A DNA stretch of 64,000 nt, from contig NC_092576.1 in assembly GCF_037975245.1 (NCBI RefSeq), positions 14,898,611-14,962,610 of the forward strand. Direction: 5' to 3'. This document shows, in pieces, positions 1-11,002 of this stretch. The first letter of the stretch is position 1. Each line of letters begins with the position of its first letter. Origin of the DNA: Apostichopus japonicus (Eukaryota > Echinodermata > Holothuroidea > Aspidochirotida > Stichopodidae). The notes beneath the pieces were generated by a model that saw nothing but the letters and a program-made list of their open reading frames with translations, searched no databases and was not told the origin of the DNA. Made by a program: the position numbers and the translations under genes.

Positions 1-1400
1 TGACAAACACAGCCAGGTCTAAGTGTGTATCCCTGTATGATGAATATGAGGTATGCATCTCATCATTACATTCACAGAAACGGAAACTTAAATTGATTAG
101 TAGGGCTCTAATTTAACTTGATAATATATCATCGTTTAATAATGTAATACGATTAAATAGTTAACGTTTGTCATATCTTAGCCATTTATATTTCACGCAA
201 TCCCTCTCTTACCGCCAAAACCCTCCACATCTAATATTAATAAACAAGTAATCATACTCATGACATCAGCTTGTCATATCTACAGTATTTTATGCTTCTT
301 TAATTGATATCACATGACTTCTTCACCTCTTAACTCTACCTTCAGATATCTCCACCAACCTCTCTCTTCCTTCCAATGATATTGTTTAGTTGATATAACT
401 ATTTCAATGCCTTCCATCAAATATGACATTTTTTCTTCTTTAAGATCCTAAATTACTTTCAAAACAAGTAGTTCACAACTCCCTTCCACCCCCACCCCCA
501 ACCTCGTCTTCCAAACCCACATGTATATTATTAATACAAAAGTAGTCATATTTAAAAAAAAAAAAAAATACTTCCTTTCTGTGATTCCACTCATGACTAA
601 TCAAACAGTCGCGCTTTGCACAGTTGGACTTTATTATTGAGTGATGATAAACATTTGTAAAGTACGACATTGTCATAATCGAGTCGAGTCGAGAGGTGAT
701 AAACACATTGATACAATTGAATAAGCATTGAGCGACGTATACAGTTCTGTATTCTAAAATTATTCTGTACATAGAGGACACCCTTCTTAATGATAAGTAT
801 TTAATATGTGACTTCACAGAAATGTTTCGGTCAACAATAATAGCCAGATATAAGTGTGTACCCCTGTATGAGTCAGTACAATGTATTCACTGCAGCATTA
901 CATCACAGAAAGGGAAACTTCAATTGATCTGTAAGGGACCCTCATTTCACTTTATAATATATCATTGTTTATTACTTTGAGACGATTAAGTAGTCAATAT
1001 ATGTCATATCTAATGCATTTATATTTCACCTCTACTCCTCTCTTACCCCCACCCCAAAAACCGCCATGTCTAATATTAATAGACTAGAAGTCATACACAT
1101 TAAGTCAGCTATTATATCTACAATTTGTATGCTTTCTTAAATTCATGTTACATGACCTATTCACATCTTAACTCTACCTCATATACCCCACAAGTCTCTC
1201 TCACTTCCAATGATATTGTGTATGTTGATATAACTATTTCAATGCCTTCCACCATTGAGGATGGGTTTTTTTTTCTTTAGCATTCTAAATTACTTTAAAA
1301 AAAAAAGAATTTCACACCTTCTTACCCGCCCCTCCTTCTCCAAACCCACATTTATAATATTAATATACAGGTAGTCATATTTAAATAACAACTTCCCGTC
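1..1400. repeat. Two diverged tandem copies of a ~830-bp AT-rich unit
   Basis: The stretch from base 1 and the stretch from about 830 run in parallel: both begin with a gccaggtctaag/gccagatataag block, continue through matching blocks ending in atatatcat, and both contain a pyrimidine-rich stretch followed by a poly-A tract. The second copy is diverged and slightly shortened. The first copy may extend left of the window. No coding potential was recognised. Confidence 0.6.
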
Positions 1401-1787
1401 ATACTAAAGGTACTCTGTCCAATTGGCAATACTTTACCCTGCAAATCCCACCCACAATCATCACCTCTCCCCCTCTGCTAAGATTATATAGTTGACATTT
1501 CTTTGAAGAAACACCCATGCCCATTTGTGCTATCCTCCCCATTCCGTCCTATCTAAACAAACAATATTACTATTAAATACTAATATCACTTACTTTTGTA
1601 GTAATATTTGAATGATGAACAGTTAATGTCATAACAATAATTATTACTCTATCAAACCCATAAGACTATACACATGGCTCATTTTTTTTATACACAATGA
1701 TATTTACAGTAGGTTTCCAATAAAGCAAAGCCAGTTTGCAAAATAATTACATAAATGTACCAAAGTAGTTATAATAAACGTAGGTAT
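1401..1787. other. Intergenic, nothing recognised
   Basis: AT-rich sequence without an open frame, repeat or structural signal that I can support. Confidence 0.5.
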
Positions 1788-2091
1788 TAGGCCATCAGCT
1801 GAAGGTCGAAATTCGCTTGTTTCGTTCCAGCAACTGCGGGTCTAAAATTTCTCTACAGCATTGAATACATAAATTAACTAAGATTAATGATCCAAAAGTT
1901 CTCCATGTACTTTCCTGCAGTTTGTTTGCAATTCCGCTCGAAAGATCGAACTATATTTTTTATTGCGTATGTTAAGAAACCTGCCGTTTTACGTTCAAAA
2001 GTTGTGCGCCAGTGAGATATCTGTACCATGTGATATGAATTGTCCAATGAGCCATGAGTTCTGTGTGCAATCTTTGTAGAAAACAACAAAC

Positions 2092-2570
2092 ATGGCGGCT
2101 CCCACGGGCGCTAGTCAGTCTCCGACACACGGGAATCTACAGTGCTCAGTGCATATTGAATCTGTAAAATTTGAAGCATTCAAGGCACTGACGAATAAAC
2201 GATGGAATAAAGTTACTTCCTGCGCTAAAGATTGGCTTAATCTCAGCGGCGGAGACAGTGATATCGCCGTACTACTGATTACTCCATGGCCTACTACGAT
2301 CAAGCGTGTGTTCAACAGCATAGTATGATGGGGTTCCACGATAAGTGTTACAGGCGGTTCATTGATAGCAAGCACATTGCTGCAAGAAAACGGACAGTTC
2401 CAGAGGAGACCCCATATGATTTTAAACGAAGAATTGACGGAAAAGATCGAGGAAACCAAGCAGAAGCTCTGGTGTATTGCCTGTTCAATTTATTATATGT
2501 GGGAAAAGAAACAATACATTACTAGGCGTTGCAAACGGGACAAGCTGCAGCAGGCAGAGACTTTCGATGG
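2092..2570 (+). pseudogene. N-terminal exon of the element's gene, frameshifted
   Basis: An ATG at 2092 opens 78 codons. The reading then continues best in another frame from about 2286, with the segment GFHDKCYRRFID, and then in a third register to about 2570, where GGAG/GTAAGC is a good splice donor. A His-x3-Cys-Tyr-x2-Phe module of this kind occurs near the N-terminus of a large set of uncharacterised transposon-associated proteins in cnidarians and echinoderms; this statement is from memory of the family. Function is unknown; zinc binding is an inference. At least one frameshift makes this copy non-functional as read. Confidence 0.5.
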
Positions 2571-3248
2571 AGGTAAGCCTAAGCATACTACACGACTCTA
2601 CTTGTACTTCTGTGGCATAGTTGAAGTGTTAAGAGAAGTTGCATAATGCAAGATCAGTAGCTCTTAAGGGATAGAATCTAAGTCAAAGGGCACAGTGTTG
2701 GACCTGAACATAATATAATTACTTAGTGGCATGGTCATCTGATTTGTTTTGTTATAAGGTGGTAGGAACGGAAATTTGTTTCAAATTCTCCATCTGGGGC
2801 ACTAGCCTAAGTGTTAAATACAGCCTTCATAGTTTTCTTACTGTGGCCCTTTATTTGAATGATAGAGATATTATATTAGTTAGAAAGATAAGTGTAACAA
2901 AGGTGCGATAAGGTTAGGTTTGCAAGGTCTTATGGTCAGCCTGTCTAGCTTTACCAAAATGAACAAGTATCTGTCTCCTTTATTATTAGTAACAGATATA
3001 ATCTACCATTGTATAATTTAAACCATAACATTAAGAGATAATGAACTGTACTGTCAAAAAAGCCTGTTTTAATTCTTTTTTGCATGACACTGGTTTGCAA
3101 AATTTGAATGTGTCTTTGTTTGTCCATAGAAGATGAGCAGATCACATGGTATATAAATAAAATTGTCTTAGTTCTTATTTGTTCAAACTTACATTTTGAT
3201 CAACAGAAAATGCAAAACAATTTGCTTTTTTTATTTCATTTTATTAAG

Positions 3249-3405
3249 GTATTGCTTCGACAAGCAGCAGAGCGGAAAAAAGATGAGCCCAGATTTTATG
3301 AATATTAGAGGAAAAGACCGTGTTGCCATTGAAGTGAGGTACCACTCTCTATGTTGAAGAAACTAAATACAATTCTTGACAAGGAAGACATACAGATCTT
3401 GAAAG
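3249..3405 (+). pseudogene. Second exon remnant of the element's gene
   Basis: Acceptor TTATTAAG precedes the exon and donor AAAG/GTAAAG follows it. One frame reads VLLRQAAERKKDEPRFYEY then stops; another reads GKDRVAIEVRYHSLC. The latter resembles an A-x2-V-x-YH-x2-C motif that follows the first module in the same protein group. At least one frameshift and one stop lie inside. It belongs with the 2092 and 3677 pieces by order, strand and location between the same inverted repeats. Confidence 0.4.
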
Positions 3406-3676
3406 GTAAAGTACTCTCTTCAATGTGTGGTTCATTGAGTGTTCAGGGGTGGATCTAGGACTTTTGGAATATGGGGGTCCTCCCCCAAGGAAAATTAAAA
3501 AATTCTCTAAATGCTTTGAGATGCAATATCAGGTTAATCTTTCCATTGAAATTATTAAAGAAATTTGCAACATATTTCTAGCTGAATTGTAATTATATTG
3601 GTACCCCATCATAAAATGTGAGACTCAAAAATATCCAATTTCATGTTACAAGGTGTTCTGTTCATCTCCTCCTCAG

Positions 3677-4041
3677 AGCAGAGTTTACCACCAACAAAAG
3701 ATGCTCTGATCCAGCATGTTAAGCGCTGCACCAACCAGGCTGCTATTCACAGTAGGGCATTGCAGCCAAGGATTGATGCACTCTCACCAGAGGGACATGG
3801 ATGTAAACTTGAAAATGATGACCTTATAATCACTTGGATGACGAAGCCACCTGACCCAGATGTTTTGCTTCAGTGTGTCAGCAGTAGCTGTAGAGTCGGC
3901 AAATGTCTTAAAGGAAGATGTTCCTGAATGAATGCACAACTACCGTGTACAGACCTATGTAAATATAGAAATTGCAGCAACTTCCAAGAAGATGTTGAGA
4001 TTGTTGATGCAGGGGAAGATGATTTGGAGGATGAACTGTGA
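3677..4041 (+). pseudogene. C-terminal exon with CXC (tesmin/TSO1-like) cysteine cluster
   Basis: A pyrimidine-rich acceptor ending CCTCAG precedes the exon. It reads LPPTKDALIQHVKRCTNQAA, then an acidic and Trp-containing linker, then a cysteine cluster (CVSSSCRVGKCLKGRCS). The frame then hits TGA at 3925-3927 and continues, unchanged, with CTDLCKYRNC and an acidic tail to TGA at 4039-4041. The internal TGA sits where the repeated cysteine pattern predicts a cysteine, so one base change (TGC/TGT to TGA) broke the frame. The tail resembles the CXC domain of tesmin/TSO1 proteins and of the transposon-linked proteins mentioned for the first exon. DNA binding is an inference. Confidence 0.55.
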
Positions 4042-4348
4042 TGGTGTTAAATCTCGATATCTTAGTCTGAAATTTTAATCAAGTTTGAAGTTTGTGAAGA
4101 GGGTTAACTTTTTCAAAGTCATGTTGTCATTATTTTGTTCCCCAGAGTTTAAAGGAACCAGTAAACATGATCTTATTCATATATTCATTTTAGCATTAGT
4201 AGTTTTACGTAGATTACCCTACCTACCAGACACCTTTGATAAATATCCACATTTTCTTCAAATCACACTTTTTTTTTAGAGGGGAAGGGAGGGGGGAGGA
4301 GGGTGTTATGGGCATGCTTTACCTCTTGCATATTCACAACTACATTTA

Positions 4349-4383
4349 CTGATGACGATGACGCAAATACCGCGTCCTGAAAC
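4349..4383 (+). ncRNA. Weak hammerhead-like core
   Basis: CTGATGA (4349-4355) is followed by a GACGC/GCGTC stem (360-364 with 372-376 of this kilobase) and then GAAA (4379-4382), the order of a hammerhead ribozyme core. Four unpaired bases before the stem and two after it depart from the consensus, and I cannot draw convincing stems I and III. It may be a decayed Penelope-type terminal ribozyme or chance. Confidence 0.25.
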
Positions 4384-4389
4384 CAGTCA

Positions 4390-5847
4390 AAGGTTTATAT
4401 ACTGTTGTTGGGGAACCATCGCCCCTGACCCTGTTCCAATATCACGGTTCTTTATTGTTTGCCCTAACATTTCGTTACCTGTTTTATTCATATTGTTAAT
4501 ATGTTCTGTGCATCTGTATAAGTTTTGACTGAAGGATATTCAAGTCTTTAGTGACTTTTATTTCATCTAATTATCTTCACCTCTACTACGGAATAGACTT
4601 TCCCTTTTCCATACCATATCTGACTTCCATGCAGTGAATTGAAGTGGATACTGTTAAGACTAGTACAACTGTCCTTGGATGAACTTTTAATCACTTATTA
4701 ATTCCGCGCCGCGCCTTTTGATGAAGAACCTGTATCTTGAATCATCGCAAAGGCCCAGCTCTACTACACCATTGAGTGTATCGACCCAGTCTTAATAGAT
4801 ACATTACTTCTTTATATCTGGGGCTTAAGTTAACTGTCTTCGTTATTCACTTATTTGTACGATTTACCTTTATTATTCATATTATTTGTAGAATATAGAA
4901 CTATTATTATTCAAAATACCATTCGAAACCTTGTCGATCTTTTCTTTTAAGCGTTAACTCCCTTGGAAACTCTTTTTGCAGGAATACGAATTATAAACAT
5001 GTCGTTTCAGTAACAAGGAGAAAGTACCTAGTTTTGCAGGAGACTGTAGAAAGAGTACTAAGGTAACGGATATATACCGACTATAACTTTATTTCACATC
5101 TACAATATGCCATGACGTCTTAGTGTGCCAACTTATATATTGATTTATACAAAAGAAATAGCTCACTGGTCTTGGGGCATTGGTACATCTCATTGTAACT
5201 AGGGATTTAGCTACATGTAAAGTAGAGGGGGAGGGGGTCGCATTTGTAAAACAGTTTGGATGGGGAGTGTAACAATTATGGAGAGGAACTTTTCATTATA
5301 TGTGTATATTTACGCATACATGCACAGATGAAATGCATTCATAACATAGGGGGAAAATCTAAAAATATTTGATTTATTACAAAGCATTATATCTGAGTTT
5401 ATTAAAAGTGGTACATTTTTATAATTAAAACCCTTAAGTTATAATGTGCAAAAATTGTATTTCATATTTCAAAGTTGAAAATGTGATTTTTTACCATTTT
5501 GGCGAAAATGGAGGGGGGGGGGCACAACTCGTAATGCCTGAAAACAACCCACACTGACCCTTAGACCAGAATCCTCTTCCACCATTCTTGTAACCCTGAC
5601 CCAACTATTATACAAAAAAAATATATCAGTCGTAATTTAACATATAAGAAAAGAGTGGTATGTATGCACCACTGTACCAAATCTAACGTTAGCTAGCACA
5701 TGTGTTCCTAATACATAGCATCGTAGCACGTAATGTCTACATAACATACCCAATTTCAAGGGTTTCTTACAAAAATACTGCAGGAAATTTTTTGGAGAAC
5801 TTTTGATATAATGTTTGTGATGCATTAAACTACCCAAAAATGCATTA
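4390..5847. other. Element interior without genes
   Basis: Interior of the inverted-repeat element downstream of the CXC exon. It contains a run of G at 5513-5521 and AT-rich sequence, but no reading frame I can assign. Confidence 0.4.
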
Positions 5848-5919
5848 AAAATCTAGACCCGGTGTTGCTGGAACGAAACTGATTTTACAGCCACATTTTG
5901 AGCTTCAGCTGATGGCCTA

Positions 5920-7660
5920 TATATATCCATGTACATTATTTCACATGACATAGTATATTCAAGCTCCGACTGTTCATCATACTGATTCCTCATTGACGGT
6001 AAGCACTCACATATGTTGTCATTCCTCTGGCCATGTATGTCAATGTATTGCGTATCCCAGAGAGAGTATTTCTAGATTCAGATAATAAACGCTGCAGTAA
6101 CCACAATAATTTGACGTAAGTTTGACCCTCAAACTATTTACAATCATGACGCCAGTTGCTGCAACTTCCTTAGTTATGTTGTTGATAAAGTCATCTACAT
6201 TAGACGTGCATGTGTCTTCTAGATACCGAGAGTATTTTCAGAGATCCAAGATTGAGGTTGTCTTCAATAACCTGTATATGCTGTGTATTCACCTACCATG
6301 ATCCTTGCTTCTGTAGAAAGTAATGAAGAAACAATAATACAAATTATGAGCTCAACTATTCTATGATATAAATATAGACTTTGATATCATTCCAACAATG
6401 TGTCTTAATTGTGAGATGAGATAAATAATTAAAGATGAGTATGTTTCACAACAACCCACGCATATAAATCCATTATTACAAATAGGCGAATAGGCACCAT
6501 GTGCACAATAAGACTTGGTGGTTATTAATATTATTTGTTTAAAGCTGTTGATTTTACAAATACAGTGGAATCCAAAATGAAGTAATTGTTGAAAAGGAAC
6601 AATGCTATTGTTATTTAACTTCTATAAGAATGAATCTTCGTTTCTTAAACGATAAATAACATATGTTTCCTACATTGCTGTAAACATCATTTGGGTTATT
6701 AAACATGATCCATGTTGATCCATGTTTACACGGTATGCAAAGTAATGTTTCATCTGATTGGCACCCCGGCAAGGTAATGGCTATAAAGGTATCGCCACTA
6801 ACTAGGTTCTGGAAAACTCAGTAGATCCCTGGACTTGTAATCCATATACCATTGGTTTGATCTCGTTCTAGACATAAGTTTATTTGCTCCTTGTCTAAAC
6901 TTAACAGTTTAAAATCGTCTAAACTTTACAAGTCAGTATCATATTGTTCGATTTACTTGTACTTAATGTATATAAAAAAGGAATCTCTCTCATGATCCCC
7001 CCCCCCTTCAAACCAGAGTTGTACTCTGCTTTACTACATCACCTTAATCCACACATTTGATTTTTACTGATATTTTTGTGATACTACATCAATTTAATCC
7101 ATCCATTGTATGTTTAGCGTGGTAATGTATTAAACACATCACTTTAATCTATCTATTGTATGTTTACTGATTTTTATCTGCTACATCTCTTTAATTTAGA
7201 ATGTCCTTACAATGTGTTCATTGACTTTAATTGTTCCTAACTGCTGTCTTAATCTTATTGAGTATCTCGCTCCACGCTAGGTTCACAGTACTCTGAAGAA
7301 ACACTAATTACCATCATTACACATTATGACTCCAACTTTCCTATTTTCCTGTTCCTTTTGTTAGTGAGTTAAATCACTGATGTCTTCCCGTTACTACCTA
7401 CTAAATACGTGGTACTTACCAGCCAATCACCAGATTCTTGATCCAGCAGATATTGTTGATCCCACTTATTGGTGTCAGAAATCCAGATCACTGAAAGGAA
7501 AGAAATTGGTATGTCAGTGAAATACTATATATTGTATACGATGAAAGAAACAGTATTAGTAAATTATTTACTAGCTAACGTTGATCAATCTAAACGAGAA
7601 ACATACGTGAGGTTATATTAGAACGTGGTGTATACATGTAAGAGTGACGTCATTTGGGAC
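5920..7660. other. Intergenic; one tRNA-like SINE fragment near 6765-6885
   Basis: No gene seen. Around 6765-6885 a stretch resembles a degenerate tRNA-derived SINE head: CTGGACTTGTAATCCA looks like an anticodon arm, followed by GGTTTGATCTC, a degraded B box. It does not fold as an intact tRNA. Confidence 0.3.
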
Positions 7661-7669
7661 TAAGCCGGT

Positions 7670-8015
<346 letters not shown>

Positions 8016-8235
8016 GTATATCCAACCTCTTGTTTCGGCCCTACCGTCCTATGTGCATGACACTACGGATTTCATCCGGAAAATTGGGGAAATAAAACAT
8101 ATTCTACCCATCTTTATGATATGGGCCCATTGCGACGCAAATTTTAAAAGTAAAACTCTTCATTGATGACAAAAACTCGTTTCATCACACAATCAAGTTA
8201 ACTGCAGATTTTTCTTGACATGACGTTCACTTACT

Positions 8236-8649
8236 GGACACACTGTGACCCTACAAAATGGTTTACTCAAAACAGACTTGTTTAATGAACCCACGAACAA
8301 GCACATCTACCTTTACCAAGCAGTTGCCATCCACGTCACTGTATCAGAAATATTCCGTACAGTCAAGCGTTGCGCATTCGACGCATTTGCTCTCGCACTA
8401 AAGAACTATCACAACACCTCAGTCCTAAACAGACAGTATTCTCGGGGTACTATTGGAATGCCATCAAAAAGGCCAAAAGCAAACCCCGTACCAAAACATT
8501 GACGTACAAAACTCGTCAAACCAGTTCCAAAAGGGGTAACATTAGTTACTGAATTCCACCCTGGTCTCCCACCACTGGCTAATATCATTCAGAAGAATTT
8601 TCACCTACTTCAAAGCACCGAACGCCTAACATCAGTTTTCTCTGATTAT
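8236..8649 (+). pseudogene. Penelope-like element: end of reverse transcriptase (thumb/linker), frameshifted
   Basis: The first frame reads LQNGLLKTDLFNEPTNKHIY, where the T-D-L-F-x-K/E-P-T-x-K-H pattern is typical of the region after the reverse transcriptase palm in Penelope-like elements. The next part is in another frame (RIRRICSR, then AIKKAKSKPRTKTLTYK). It returns to the first frame at 8536 with VTLVTEFHPGLPPLANIIQK, again a recognisable element signature (Y/F-H-P-G-L). Two frameshifts are needed, so the copy is dead as read. The catalytic part of the reverse transcriptase is not present upstream: this is a 5'-truncated copy. It pairs with the endonuclease remnant at 9147 and the ribozyme candidate at 9499. 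Confidence 0.7.
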
Positions 8650-9030
8650 AATATTATGCTATATTTGATATGCTATATTGTATAACTTATGTTATAAATG
8701 TTATGCTACACCATATTATGCTATGTTGCGTTATGTTATGACATACCATATTATAATATTATGATATATTTGCTATGCTATACTGTATAATTTATGCTAT
8801 AAATGTTATGCTACACCATATTATGCTATGTTGCGTTATGTTATGACATACCATATTATAATATTATGCTATATTTGCTATGCTATACTGTAGAACTTAT
8901 GTTATAAATGTTATGCTACACCATATTATGCTATGTTGCGTTATGTTATGACATACCATATTATAATATTATGCTATATTTGCTATGCTATACTGTATAA
9001 CTTATGTTATAAATGTTATGCTACACCATA
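8650..9030. repeat. ~117-bp tandem repeat, about 3.5 copies
   Basis: Unit with CATATTATGCTATGTTGCG and TATGACATACCATATTATAA blocks. Copies are over 95 percent alike by eye, so expansion is recent. It lies inside the Penelope-like remnant, between the reverse transcriptase and endonuclease parts. Confidence 0.85.
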
Positions 9031-9146
9031 TTATGTTTTGTTTTGCGTCTTTGTATGTTTTCAATAACCATATCCAGGTTCTCTTGGGTTTTGAGACAAT
9101 GACTCCCGGTTCCGCTTAGGTTTTAATACTCACACAAAAGCTATTC

Positions 9147-9365
9147 GTGATTATTTTGCAGGACTCCCAGTTTCCGAACATTTCAAATCTTCATAGTCAT
9201 TCTCTCAAAAGCCTGAAATGTATTTTAATTGCCTCAAAATTCAAATCCACTACTGAGCGTAAACGTAAAGAAATCGATTGGATCTTTCGTATTAAGTCTC
9301 ACATCACCGGCCCCAACAAAGACTTGGGAGCCCTTAACAACTATCAGTTCTACAAGCATATGTAA
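9147..9365 (+). pseudogene. Penelope-like element: C-terminal part of GIY-YIG endonuclease
   Basis: An open frame of 72 codons. It contains TTERKRKEIDWIFRIKSH, matching the R-x3-E-x2-WI-x2-L block at the end of the GIY-YIG domain of Penelope-like elements. Just upstream, in another frame, GLPVSEHFKSS resembles the preceding V-x2-HFN block. The GIY-YIG core motif itself is not present, so the domain is incomplete; the tandem repeat at 8650-9030 occupies that place. The stop at 9363-9365 may be the natural C-terminus, since the non-coding tail and ribozyme candidate follow. Confidence 0.6.
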
Positions 9366-9498
9366 TCCGTTCTTTGCTCCTTAATCCGCTTCCTGTATAG
9401 TCATGGTTTATTTGGTTTTTAATTCCATCATTGCAACTTACACTTATCTAGCGTCATACTTTCATTGTGTTACATTTTGTACTTTTCATTCGACTGCC

Positions 9499-9556
9499 AA
9501 GTATTGCTGACGAAGGTCCCAGGGGACCGAAAATTCCAATATATTTTCTAAAACTT
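9499..9556 (+). ncRNA. Candidate type I hammerhead ribozyme of a Penelope-like element
   Basis: CTGACGA (9507-9513) matches the CUGANGA core. Stem II is GGTCC (9515-9519) with GGACC (9524-9528), loop CAGG. GAAA follows at 9529-9532. Stem I can form between AAGTATTG (9499-9506) and TAAAACTT (9549-9556), with one mismatch and one G-U pair. The predicted cleavage site is after C9548. Stem III is only about two base pairs, as known for the minimal hammerheads of Penelope-like elements and retrozymes, which are reported to work as dimers. The position, 130 bases after an endonuclease remnant, fits the known location in these elements. Confidence 0.55.
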
Positions 9557-9647
9557 ACTCCTTATTTGTCAATTATGAGTCATATCTTATTTCTCTGGTT
9601 TTCTCTAATAATATTTTCCTTTTGGAGTTAACGTGGATTTTCGTTTT

Positions 9648-9648
9648 G

Positions 9649-9681
<33 letters not shown>

Positions 9682-9741
9682 ACGATATATGTATATATAT
9701 ATAACGATATATATATAACGATATATATATATATATATATA

Positions 9742-9777
<36 letters not shown>

Positions 9778-9845
9778 TGCGATATATATATATATTTATA
9801 TATAACGATATATGTATATATATATATAACGATATATATATATAA

Positions 9846-9892
<47 letters not shown>

Positions 9893-9894
9893 TG

Positions 9895-9968
<74 letters not shown>
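9648..9968. repeat. TA-rich microsatellite with ATAACGATAT interruptions
   Basis: TA runs broken periodically by ATAACGATAT and ATTGCGATAT. Long frames across it (IYIYIY) are artefacts. Confidence 0.95.
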
Positions 9969-9971
<3 letters not shown>

Positions 9972-10574
9972 ATTTCATGTTATAGTTCAGTTTTAAATAG
10001 AATGAAATACAACATATTATATGATCCTTATATAGTTCCCTTATTATCTCAAGTTATCAATGAGAAATTTTTAACAACATTTATTCAATTTGAGTATAGG
10101 GATTGAATTTGTTATAAATATGGGAAATGGCATTAAACTCCAGCAACGTTTGATGAAATCATCACAAACGTATGATATATGCATGTAAACTCACTGGTTT
10201 TTGCATTCCTCCCTCTGGCCAATACGTTTAACGTTATTTCTTTGCTAAATCAACATATCTTAACTATAGGTTTGATTAGTTCAGGTTGTGAACTTGTTTT
10301 ACAGTGATCATTTTATATATTTAACTACTTAAAGGTAGTCAGTATAGGCCCCAAATTAGAGGACACTATAATTGCTAGAAGTTTTCAAAAAGTACTTTCC
10401 TGGAACTATTTACTCTCCAAATAATTCTCAGACATTTTTAACGAACACACAAGGTGACTGAATGTCCCAGTGAGGAAAGTTTCATCAATGATTGTAATTA
10501 AAAAAAAAGTTAAAGAAGTTTGACCAAATGTTACCATTTTTGAATATCCAGCATATTTGGGGCCAATACAGCAT
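9969..10574. other. Intergenic, nothing recognised
   Basis: AT-rich, no supported feature. Confidence 0.4.
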
Positions 10575-10805
10575 ACCTTCTTGTATGTATGTATTTTAGA
10601 TCTTCCTGCAAGCAGGAACTCGCGAAGAAGCTAACTTGGCTTATCAAAGCCGCAAGCTGACCGAGGAAGTCAGTCTCTAAGATTCATACTTAACGTCCAT
10701 GATTCTAAATTGTCAATTTTCAACAACTCTGTAACTGGACGACGTACATTAATCTTGGAGTGACTCGAACTACGGACCTTATGATTGGAAGGCACCGGTG
10801 TGACA
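10575..10805 (-). mobile_element. SINE-like element, tRNA-related head truncated
   Basis: On the minus strand GTAGTTCGAGTCACTCC is a good RNA polymerase III B box in tRNA context. It is preceded by GGTGCCTTCCAATCATAAGG, which looks like a tRNA anticodon arm. The element continues for about 170 bases and ends in a TACATACATACA simple repeat typical of SINE tails. No A box is visible: the head stops at the TGTCC-rich island. Confidence 0.5.
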
Positions 10806-10811
10806 GAGAAT

Positions 10812-11002
10812 AGTGTCCGGGCGTCTCACGGACACTATTCCACGGGAATTGTGTCCGTAGGAAACTTTCTCGGGGGGAATTGTGTCCGGCGGACATTATT
10901 ATCTGTCCGAACGGACACTATTAACTAAGAAAAAACGTCCATGTGTGGTGATTTTCTGTCCGCGCGGACAGGATGAGAAAATAGCACGGACAAATGTGTC
11001 CT
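10812..11002. other. Island with 11 TGTCC/GGACA motifs
   Basis: In about 190 bases TGTCC or its complement occurs 11 times, often as close inverted pairs such as GTGTCCGGCGGACA and TGTCCGCGCGGACA, with capacity for several hairpins. A related but weaker island lies at 25990-26101. Confidence 0.6.

Larger units (their letters stand above)
1788..5919 (+). mobile_element. DNA transposon-like element with ~65-bp terminal inverted repeats
   Basis: The left end (AGGCCATCAGCTGAAG, from 1789) is repeated inverted at the right end (up to 5918). Further inside, GTTTCGTTCCAGCAAC and GGGTCTA blocks are also inverted copies, so the arms match in three blocks over about 65 bases. Flanks suggest a short TAT duplication, but this lies in AT-rich DNA and is not firm. 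Between the arms lie three exon-like pieces of one decayed gene on the plus strand. The superfamily is not assigned; the terminal sequence does not match one I can name. Confidence 0.7.

Noticed and set aside
6765-6885. Possible tRNA gene (plus strand)
   Set aside because: Anticodon-like arm present but T arm is degenerate and no cloverleaf forms.
9622-9978. Long IYIYIY frames on both strands
   Set aside because: They are translations of a TA microsatellite, not proteins.
10750-10805. Possible tRNA gene (minus strand)
   Set aside because: A B box is present, but no A box, acceptor stem or D arm; interpreted as a SINE head.
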